Shown piece by piece: positions 21,691-29,511 of a stretch of 59,953 nt of DNA. Location of the stretch: positions 1 to 59,953 of the forward strand of contig JAUCBJ010002391.1 in NCBI GenBank assembly GCA_032718475.1, written 5' to 3'. A program made the translations under genes and the position numbers. The DNA is from Nemertoderma westbladi (Eukaryota; Xenacoelomorpha; Nemertodermatida; Nemertodermatidae). A model generated the notes under the pieces. It had not been told where the DNA came from. It saw nothing but the letters and a program-made list of their open reading frames with translations, and made no database searches. How positions within the stretch are numbered: the stretch's first letter is position 1; every line of letters begins with the position of its first letter.

Positions 21691-22025
21691 CTCTTGAAAT
21701 GACTCCCCAGTCATCTCAGCATCTGCTGAGAACACTCCCCACTTATCTCAGCCTAGGCTGAGAACACTCCCCTTAGGCTGATATGACTCCCCTTAGGCTG
21801 AGATGACTCCCCTAATTGAGTTATAATTCATATCCGTAGATGTGTTATTTTCGTATATTGTAAAAATAAAACTGTAAAGTTACCGTTTATTGTTTTGGTT
21901 AGAAAAGCCCGCCACTGTAACCTGCTCCTTTCCGTTAATGAAGAAATCTAGGGAGAAAACTGGGGAGTGTTCTCAGCCTAGGCTGAGAAGACTGGGGAGT
22001 CATATTTGGTGGGGAGTTATCTCAG
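21690..22025. repeat. Foldback-like element with 27-bp perfect inverted repeats
   Basis: 21746-21772 and 21962-21988 are perfect reverse complements. Each arm holds the 16-bp palindrome CTCAGCCTAGGCTGAG followed or preceded by the GGGGAGTGTT word. Extra degenerate arm pieces (GACTCCCC plus TTAGGCTGA) lie just inside and outside. The loop contains a minus-strand copy of the dispersed GGTTACAG element (about 21885-21940). Confidence 0.7.
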
Positions 22026-22029
22026 CCTG

Positions 22030-22320
22030 TTACACCTCCAAGACTTGCAGCTCAGAGTAGTGTGAACGGAGGGTGCTCAGAGCAGTGAAAAAATCCCCCC
22101 ACATAATTTTCGCATTTTGTCGGCAGGCCAGAGGGAATAGCCCATACCGAAGGGACAGTTTGTCCCTAAACTCATTTGCGCTGGGGTCTGTACCATCCAG
22201 AATTGAAAGCTGGGCGGTCAAACAACTACCTGTTTCATTGGGAGAGCGATTGGGATTTTTAAGCATAGTTGATATGCTCGGGCACTTAAATAGGCACTCC
22301 ACGTGTACAGTCCCGGACAC
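22030..22320 (-). pseudogene. Possible LINE C-terminal fragment
   Basis: A 96-codon frame containing SANEFRDKLSLRYGLFPLA, which resembles the EFRDA.CLRYGW segment that precedes the zinc finger of the LINE fragment at 48301-49062. After that point similarity is lost. Identification rests on this short match. Confidence 0.35.
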
Positions 22321-22507
22321 TATTATTGTTCCTTGGTGCTGCTTTGGCTGGGTTTGCGTCGTAGCAGTGGGTCCCGAAGACCAATATGCCTCTGTGCCTG
22401 ATATTGTGTAAACCTAGGGTAGGGAGCCAGATAAGTTTTCGTTTCAACATGAATGCTTTTTAGAGCGACTCGACTAGCCAGGGCTCATCTCTCTCTGCTT
22501 TGTATCC

Positions 22508-23242
22508 TTAAATGGTATCTGGATGAGTAGGGCCTACTGGAAATATGTCGTCAGACTTGTGCGCAATCCCTGGCCTAAAGTCCGAAGAAACTACTACTAC
22601 TAGGTTGAGCGAACTCAAACAGTGGAAATCGGCTTCCGGATTCTCCATAGTTGTCGCAATTTCGTTTCTCCCAAGTTCAGTATCCCTTTCAAGTTGATCT
22701 ATATATGTTATGGCCGGTCGTCCACGACTATGCTTTCCATGAGTTGGTTGCCAGAGAAGTAGATCTGGTATGACCTCGTCTTTACTTCGCCAGCAGTGCC
22801 CACTGAATCGTAATCTGCGTTCACGGAGGGTGGTTGATACAGGTGGTATTGTACCATAAAGCTCGGCGTTTGTCATGTGTTGTCTCCAGCTGATGTTTAG
22901 GGCTGCCCTTAGTAGTCTTGTGTAGCAACCATCAATTCATTGTTAAAGTGATTTAGTCAGTGTCCAGGTCTCACCCCCGTATAAAAATACTCTTTCCACT
23001 GTGGCTCGAAAGAACTTAGTCTTCAGGTGCCTAGAGAGATCTGATTTCCAGATGGTATCCATTTTTGATAGAGCTACCCAAGCCTTTGCTTTCCTAACTT
23101 CCATGTCCTTTTGGCTACTCTCTATCCATGATCCAAGGTACTGGAAGTCGTCGACCTTCCTTAGTTGATTATTATCAATGGTTGTCAAGTTTCCATCAAC
23201 ATTAAAGGTCATGAATTCGGTCTTGGTAGCATTTATATGCAA
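22508..23242 (-). pseudogene. LINE C-terminal region, broken
   Basis: Two frames. 22943-23242 continues after FADD with INATKTEFMTFN, FQYLGSWIESS, KAWVALSKMDTIWKS and VFLYGGETWTLT. 22508-22876 carries LYGTIPPVSTTLRERRLRFS and the GRP..TYIDQLERDTEL tail. Stops and a gap separate them. Confidence 0.75.
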
Positions 23243-23294
23243 TCCACCTCCTTAGCAGCCCTCTCCACTTTATTTAGTAGAAGCTGTGCATCTG

Positions 23295-24434
23295 CTAGCG
23301 TATTAGAGAGCAGGGCGATGTCATCTGCAAAGTCGGTGTCTGTGACTGTAGTTGCCGGATGCCTTCTTTGACTTTTCCTCCAATCAGTCTCCGTAGTGCA
23401 AGTATCTGAGCTATTGTTGATCTACTTGGTCGAAATCCGTTTTGGCTCTTACGCAGTAGTTTCTCTATGTGAGGCCTAATCCTATATAGAATCATTTTAT
23501 TGTATATTTTGGCAGCTACCACAAGCAGACAGATCCCACGATAGTTTGTTGGTATGCCGAGGTCTCCTTTCTTGGGGAGAGGCTTTAGTTGACCTTTAGT
23601 CCAAATTGGTGGTGGCTTTTCCCCTTTTAACATCCGGTTGCAAACATTCAATAATGGTATGTTTAGCACTCCGGCTTTCCATACCTCCGCTGGAATTTCA
23701 TCTAATCCACTCGCTTTATTATTGGACATGCTTTTACTGCTTCTTTGGAGTTCGGCAGGTGTGAAGTCCCCTGTTTCTATAGGTAGTGTCTTGTCATATA
23801 TTTTCCTTGTAGGGCTGACCTCAATGTTTGGTGGCTGCCCAAGCAAGTTGCTGAAGTGATTTTTCCACTTCCCATCACGTTCTTCTGGACTATCGGCTTT
23901 GAGGCGCCCCTTTGCACAACTTTTCCAACCAGATACCTCATTTACAGTTTGCCAGGTAAGCCTTGATTGTTGCTGTATGTGAGCAGTTGTAATTGCTTCA
24001 ATTTTATCCTGTATGTAGTTTTCCTGGCTGATGTTGTAGGCCAATTTAAGATCGTCCTTAGCTTTCTCAACCTTGTTAATGTTTTCGGTTGTTGGTTGTT
24101 CGGTTTTAACTTTGTAGGCTATCTTAAGATCTTCTCTCTTACAAGTAACCTCAGAGTTTTGCCATGGCACATACTGTTTTCGTTTGGGTTTCTGGTGGAT
24201 ATGCCTCTTAGCTGATTCCTTGTGTGCTGTTATTATATTCTGGTATATTGAATCGGTGGATTGGTCTTCATCCATTGACTGAAGTGCTTCAAAGCGGTTT
24301 TGAACTTCTACTGTGTAAACATCCTTTACAGCATTGTCAAACTGAGTCTGATCTCTGCAGTCACAATTCTGTGGTCCGAACCAATTAGGTTGAACGAGCT
24401 GTATTCCTCGCAGTTGATCATGCCGTTTCTCCAC
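23295..24434 (-). pseudogene. LINE reverse transcriptase, catalytic motif A deleted
   Basis: Shows the RT finger blocks NKASGLDEIPAEVWKAG, GQLKPLPKKGD, NYRGICLL and SQNGFRPSRSTIAQILALR. The sequence then jumps to KVKEGIRQ, and after a frameshift to TVTDTDFADDIALLSN. The motif with the first catalytic aspartate (normally between ALR and FADD) is absent, so the enzyme cannot be active. Confidence 0.85.
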
Positions 24435-25276
24435 TTTTTGTTTATAAGGATGTAATCCAGTTGTGCTTTGGTTCCATTAGGGAATTGAAAGGTCCATAGC
24501 TTCCCCTTACTGTTTGTTGGTATCAATTCACATTCTTCCATTAGGTCTAAAAGTAAGTACCCATTTCTGTTAGAACTGGTGTTATAAGTGTAACCATTGA
24601 TGTCTTCTGGGCCAATTTGCGCATTCAGGTCACCAGCAATGACTTTAAGATTGTCTTTCGGAATGTCCTTTATAAGTCCAGTCAGTTCTTCATAAAACTT
24701 GACTGCTTCTTCTGGCTCTGAGGCACTGGAATTTATAGATTCGATTTTATTTAGGGTCTTAAGTGCAAATGGGCTTAGCAGAATTCCTACTCCACCAATT
24801 GATGTATTGGCCGAATTTCTTACTACTGAGCTTGTTACTAACGTCAATCCATTTCCAATGTCATTGTACTTCATTAGAATGTAACGACACGCCGACTTAA
24901 GGGGATTTTGGTACATATTAGAAAGTAAGCGTTTTCAATAGTGAAGGAGGTGATCCTTACTTTCTAAATTGTACTTCATGGCAGTGTCTTCATGACAAAT
25001 CCGATGTTCTTGGATGCAGATGATGTCGATGTTATATTCCATTGCCAGAGCAACCATGTCACCCTGTTTGCTATGTGCTTTCAGCGTGCGTGTGTTCATT
25101 GTTGCAATCTTTAGTGTCGTTTTACATTTCAACAGGTTGGTACTTCTTTCTTCTCTGTCTTCTGTTCCAATAGCCAATTTATCGACCCCAGCAAGGTGCA
25201 CCACTGAGGGACGCGGTCCTTGTTGACCCGGGCGACGACCGCGCCGGTATTTCTCCTGGAGGGTTCTCATACTCAT
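24326..25276 (-). pseudogene. LINE endonuclease domain, two frames
   Basis: The N-terminal block (24935-25276) has IATMNTRTLKAHSKQGDM and IDIICIQEHRI, the start of an APE-type endonuclease. It is cut by a stop and resumes in another frame (24326-24916) with SIGGVGILLSP, VIAGDLNAQIG, AQLDYILINKKW and the terminal GSDHRIV motif that carries the catalytic histidine. Between IESINS and KFYEEL a stretch normally present appears deleted. Confidence 0.8.
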
Positions 25277-25304
25277 ATCTTTCAGTTGCGAGAGTAAACC
25301 GCTT

Positions 25305-25553
25305 GTGGTCGCAACTCCTACAAGCGTCTTTGCAGTAGGTCGCCGTTGGAAAAGCCGAAGAAAACTTTATAATTTTTTTGAGAAATCACTTAGATATGAG
25401 CGTTCGTATGTTTCTTGTTTTAGCATGTGGGCGAGGCTATTTAATTATTTCCAGCAATCTCGGGTGTACCTGAAATTTGAAACTTATCGGTACTCAAATG
25501 AAACCATTTTATATGGCGGTGGTGTCCCCAAACCTGCAGAAACAAAACATTAA
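25305..25553 (+). CDS. Small unrecognised ORF upstream of 25560 ORF
   Basis: 82 codons, rich in aromatic and basic residues (SRRKLYNFFEKSLRYERSY). It is in the same frame as the ORF starting at 25560, separated by one TAA at 25551-25553 and two codons. It may be 5' leader sequence, and its first bases probably overlap the 5' end of the minus-strand LINE. No family recognised and no strong reason to believe it is translated. Confidence 0.2.
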   Translation: MVATPTSVFAVGRRWKSRRKLYNFFEKSLRYERSYVSCFSMWARLFNYFQQSRVYLKFETYRYSNETILYGGGVPKPAETKH

Positions 25554-25559
25554 GTTATA

Positions 25560-26546
25560 ATGGAAGACCTAAACTTCCCTTACTGCATTTCTCTTAGTGG
25601 TAAACGTGTTGTTAGGTATCACCGGAATGCTCATGATGTGGAAGAGAAAATAGAATTACTAAATTGTATAACAAATATAACTAATAATAAAGCAATTCGT
25701 ATCATGCACACAAATGATGGGACGATAACAGCAGACGTACGTGGTTCTGCCAGCTACAGCTACATACTGACCAATGTTAAGAATGGACCGATCATCACTA
25801 AGGACAGATGTTTTATTACTGATTCGTCAGGCAAAAGGCGCATGGGGTTTGTTGTTGTTATTGAGGATGCAGCAGATGAATTTGGCAGTACCATAGAAGT
25901 GGCATTTGTAAATCGTATTAATTCAGACGATTTTATCCAAAAGATTCAATTACTGATTAAGTACTGGGAGTCTCAGCCCGACTCACACGAAGAACAGGTT
26001 GGCGACAATCTGTCTTTGATTTATCATCTTAATTTTGATTTTGAACAACCTCTTCAAAAGATTGGCAAATTTGACAAAGATAATGATGATAACATGCTAC
26101 AAAGTAAACTTGATATGATCGAAGAAACATCGAGACAACTTGACAAACAAACAAAAATGAATAACGACATAGCACAATATATTAAGGAAATTACAGTGGC
26201 AGAATTGATGAAACCCGACGTTGCCAATGTTGTTGACTATTTGAAAAAACAGATGTTATTTTTACATGAAGAACTGAAAACCCAGGATGATAAAGAGAAC
26301 TACTCACAAAAACGATACATGAAAACAAGATTGACCAGAAATACAACGGCATTAAATGTCACATTTATGAATTTTAGCAAAAGTCTCTTTGACCAGATTA
26401 ATAGACAACAAAATATAGACGACAGAAAGAAAAAACTATTAGATGATATTCTTACAGAGGGAGAACAAAATTTAAAACGAATCAGAGTTGAAAATGACAA
26501 AAAAATAAGTCATTTCTTCGTGGTGCGACGTTTGAATCAACTGTAG
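25560..26546 (+). CDS. Unrecognised 328-aa protein, coiled-coil-like C-terminal half
   Basis: An intronless ORF starting MEDLNFPYCISLSGKRVVRY. Residues 1-130 look globular and beta-rich, with alternating hydrophobics (for example GFVVVIEDAADEFGS and EVAFVNRIN). From about residue 170 to the end it is helical, charged and lysine/glutamate-rich (LDMIEETSRQLDKQTKMN, KKKLLDDILTEGEQNLKRI). No signal peptide or membrane segment. AT-rich codons (AAA, ATT, GAA) differ from PCID2 and thymosin. It ends at TAG (26544-26546), but the same frame stays open for 74 more codons of the same character. It lies between a LINE and a minisatellite with no neighbour suggesting function. It could be a young pseudogene, an ORF from an integrated element, or a gene with a nonsense allele. 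I do not recognise the family. Confidence 0.55.
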   Translation: MEDLNFPYCISLSGKRVVRYHRNAHDVEEKIELLNCITNITNNKAIRIMHTNDGTITADVRGSASYSYILTNVKNGPIITKDRCFITDSSGKRRMGFVVVIEDAADEFGSTIEVAFVNRINSDDFIQKIQLLIKYWESQPDSHEEQVGDNLSLIYHLNFDFEQPLQKIGKFDKDNDDNMLQSKLDMIEETSRQLDKQTKMNNDIAQYIKEITVAELMKPDVANVVDYLKKQMLFLHEELKTQDDKENYSQKRYMKTRLTRNTTALNVTFMNFSKSLFDQINRQQNIDDRKKKLLDDILTEGEQNLKRIRVENDKKISHFFVVRRLNQL

Positions 26547-26771
26547 AGGCAAAATAAGCTAATAGAGGATAAAATAGATGGTATGATCCGACTTGTTAAA
26601 ATAAACGAGAATAAATTGTTTGATATGATAGATAAGGTGCAGAGGGATCATTTACACTTGAGACGCAAATATATGGAAATAGAAAACGAATATTTTGATC
26701 AGCTGATGAAGAAAACTTCGGAAATGTTACAAATTGGAACATTTAGACGTTATTGGGCACAACTATATTAA
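26547..26771 (+). pseudogene. In-frame continuation of 25560 ORF after TAG
   Basis: 74 codons in the same frame directly after the TAG, with the same helical, charged composition (KLIEDKIDGMIRLVKINENK, then DHLHLRRKYMEIENEY) and ending FRRYWAQLY then TAA. An ATG at 26583 could restart translation. The last ten codons are also the seed of the following 52-bp tandem repeat. Confidence 0.5.
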
Positions 26772-27419
26772 TCTGAAGTAAATCTAAAGTTGTATTAGAC
26801 GTTTTTGGGCACAACTGTATTAATCTGAAGTAAATCTAAAGTTGTATTAGACGTTTTTGGGAACAACTGTATTAATCTGAAGTAAATCTAAAGTTGTATT
26901 AGACGTTTTTGGGCACAACTATATTAATCTGAAGTAAATCTAAAGTTGTATTAGACGTTTTTGGGCACAACTGTATTAATCTGAAGTAAATCTAAAGTTG
27001 TATTAGACGTTTTTGGGAACAACTGTATTAATCTGAAGTAAATCTAAAGTTGTATTAGACGTTTTTGGGCACAACTATATTAATCTGAAGTAAATCTAAA
27101 GTTGTATTAGACGTTTTTGGGCACAACTATATTAATCTGAAGTAAATCTAAAGTTGTATTAGACGTTTTTGGGCACAACTGTATTAATCTGAAGTAAATC
27201 TAAAGTTGTATTAGACGTTTTTGGGAACAACTGTAATAATCTGAAGTAAATCTAAAGTTGTATTAGACGTTTTTGGGCACAACTATATTAATCTGAAGTA
27301 AATCTAAAGTTGTATTAGACGTTTTTGGGCACAACTGTATTCATATGAAGTAAATCTAAAGTTGTATTAGACGTTTTTGGGAACAACTGTATTAATCTGA
27401 AGTAAATCTAAAGTTGTAA
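26744..27419. repeat. 52-bp minisatellite, 13 copies, with A-B-C trimer order
   Basis: Unit: TTAGACGTTTTTGGGCACAA, CTGTATTAATCTGAAGTAAA, TCTAAAGTTGTA. Three subtypes differ at two places: A = GGGCACAACTAT, B = GGGCACAACTGT, C = GGGAACAACTGT. Their order is A B C A B C A A B C A B C, so the array grew by adding 156-bp trimers. The first copy overlaps the last codons of the preceding ORF. Confidence 0.97.
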
Positions 27420-27461
27420 CCACACAGTAAATTGAATTAGATTTTACCTTGATTAAACAAA

Positions 27462-28473
27462 GGCGAGCCACGAAGTGAGTGAAGCCTTAGGCCTTAGCAT
27501 ATGGCTACCATTAACGAGTTGTCTGTCGTAGTCGTCGTCTGTCGTCGTCGTCGTAAATTTTTGAACGCTAATAACTCTGTTATGTGTTGATGAAATTAGA
27601 CGAAACTTGGAAACTTGCTAAAGGCTTTGCTCACTTCATACTGCGCGAAGGCCCCACGAACGTGTACAGTACTACTGTAACTACACGTTCGTGGGGCCTT
27701 CGCGCAGCACGAGGCTCAGTTATGAAATACAGATTAAAATTGAGCGATTCTACTGTATCGTATCACAAACTCGGTATTTAATAAATTTAACTAAACGCCA
27801 ATAAATCAAAGAAAAGGAGGGAAGTCTACCCCCCCCCCCCCCCCACCCCCCCCCCCCTCCCCCTTCAACCCCCTCTTAATCTGCACCACCCCAACACAAA
27901 CCCACAGAAGATTGATAGAAAGGCAGGTATTAGCAGGAAATGTTTATGTGCTTTAAAGGATTTATGTGCTTTAAAAGTAATATTATATTTATTTTTAATA
28001 TAACACAAAATACAACTGGAAGCGATTCACAAATATACAAACAGCACAAATTTATAGCAAAAATAATTAAAGATAGCATATTATTTAATTTGTTACGAAT
28101 CACTTGAACTAATTAAAAATCTATGTATGGGGATTACATCTGTATGATTTTTAAGTATATTTATTGAAATCTTATACTAGAAAATAATTTATTTCCACTA
28201 AAAGGCAGGTTGAAATGTTCTTTTTTTACCCTAATCAACTTAATTATCTAATTAACAGCTTTTATCTTAGCCCGAAGGCCACACACAAATTCTACTTGGA
28301 AAATTTCTGAACTTTTGCCAAACAACATATGTACCAAGTTTGGTTAGATTTCATCGAGGATTTGCCGATGTATAAACGTTTAAAATTGGACATAACAGAA
28401 TAACAGATCAACAGACACACCGATTGAATTAGTGATACCCGTATGCTAAGCTCGTTTACTTTCGTGGCTCGCC
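27462..28473. mobile_element. Candidate non-autonomous DNA transposon, about 1.0 kb
   Basis: The left end GGCGAGCCACGAAGTGAGTG (27462 on) and the right end, whose reverse complement is GGCGAGCCACGAAAGTAAAC (from 28473), form terminal inverted repeats: 14 matches, then partial. Inside are a GTC/GTCGTC microsatellite (about 27525-27557), a perfect 26-bp hairpin (27641-27707), an impure C tract (27829-27863) and no transposase. Target-site duplication was not resolved. Confidence 0.45.
27641..27707. repeat. Perfect 26-bp inverted repeat, 15-base loop
   Basis: 27641-27666 (CTGCGCGAAGGCCCCACGAA then CGTGTA) is the exact reverse complement of 27682-27707. A GC-rich hairpin inside AT-rich DNA. Confidence 0.97.
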
Positions 28474-28489
28474 CCACAACAATCACTGA

Positions 28490-28944
28490 ATACCGGTACT
28501 ACTGCAATACAATACAACAATAGCAGAATAGGCCGATCTTCAGATACAGATAGGTGGCTGATAACAGGGGAATTATTACTTTGGTACACAGCAGGGACAA
28601 TCAGGGAAAGGAGCAGGTTACAGAGTGACAGAGGCGGGATTTTCTAACCAAAACAATAAACGATCACTTAACTAATTGAGGGAAAGGAGCAGGTTACAGA
28701 GGCGGGATTTTCTAACCAAAACAATAAACGATAATTTAAAAACCAAAGCAAGAAAACGCACTGTCAGAGGGTAGGCAAGTCTGTAGACCGGTAATACTGT
28801 AATACTAGGTACCGGCATGCTGTGTACGAAAGTATTACCGGTACAGTAATAAGAGGCAAGAGGGGATAACAGGATAACGATTAAGCCTACGCCCCTACCA
28901 GCCAACGGTAAACTGACATTTCGAATGTGTGGGATTCATATATA
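28490..28944. other. 5' side of 28945 gene with two dispersed repeat copies
   Basis: Presumed promoter and 5' UTR region. Contains two direct copies of the dispersed element (28604-28667 and 28679-28736) and ACCGGT-rich sequence at 28785-28845. No core promoter motif was recognised. Confidence 0.5.
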
Positions 28945-29066
28945 ATGGCAGACTCGGTGATTAAACAAGTGGTTCCGGACGTAGCCACAAGGGTTGAGCC
29001 GCCTATTCCGAGAGCTCCAACGTGGACACATGCTGCACCACAGACCCGCTTTGGCCCCTTAGGAAA
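28945..29066 (+). CDS. Small single-pass membrane protein (NDUFB6-like?), exon 1
   Basis: First exon of a three-exon gene (28945-29066, 44095-44250, 46034-46208) giving 150 residues. ATG at 28945 starts MADSVIKQVVPDVATRVEPP, followed by a proline-rich stretch ending FGPLG. The exon closes with AA before the donor GTGAGTTGAG (phase 2). The spliced product has a basic, tryptophan/tyrosine-rich region before one membrane span (residues about 72-85) and a charged, helical C-terminus. A short basic leader, a FGP.xK.RFW block, one span, then FP-D-E-T-x-x-IPP resemble complex I accessory subunit NDUFB6 (B17) in layout, but the family's N-terminal WLKDQ-like block is not evident. Gene structure is strong; identity is a suggestion only. 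Confidence 0.8.
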
Positions 29067-29279
29067 GTGAGTTGAGTAGGCTTCCCACTTAGCACTTAGG
29101 TACCGGTATATGTTTATATGTATATTTATTTGTTATATGTTTAAGCTACAAGTATCGCTATTTATGTTTGACATTCATGCCAACTCTAATCCTTCCAACT
29201 CCAAACTCTGAACTTGGTGAACTATTTTCTAAAACATCGACAATTCACAACTACAATACCGGTACCGTACCCGAGTAGC

Positions 29280-29425
29280 TTGTGATCGCAATTTCTATAC
29301 CCCTCTTCAATCTTGCAAGACTGTCGTCCACGCAACGTTCCATGAGTTTTCTAGGCCCTTCCATCTGCCATCTGGAATGCTATACCAACAAATCGGCTGA
29401 TCGGCGCCGGTTTTTATTTTTGAGC
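29280..29425 (+). pseudogene. Possible LINE 3' ORF remnant
   Basis: Frame from 29282 reads SSTQRSMSFLGPS, then one frame over AIWNAIPTNRLI. This order resembles the RSF.F.GP..WN.LP end of CR1/Jockey-type ORF2 proteins. Very short and frameshifted, so weak. Confidence 0.3.
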
Positions 29426-29511
29426 GCGCCACGCGCCACGTTGGCGTGCTTTTATTGTAAAGCGCGCCGGATTAATCAGGCTGTCAGGCGCAAAGTGTAT
29501 GGATTCCAGTC

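Larger units (their letters stand above)
22508..25330 (-). mobile_element. Decayed APE-type non-LTR retrotransposon (LINE)
   Basis: A nearly full-span but inactive element read right to left: endonuclease, reverse transcriptase, then a C-terminal tail ending in RLRFSGHCWRSKDEV and GRPAITYIDQLERDTEL. Frames change at about 24925, 24345 and 23330, and at least three segments that normally connect conserved blocks are missing. The clade (RTE-like or CR1-like) is not settled by eye. Confidence 0.85.
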
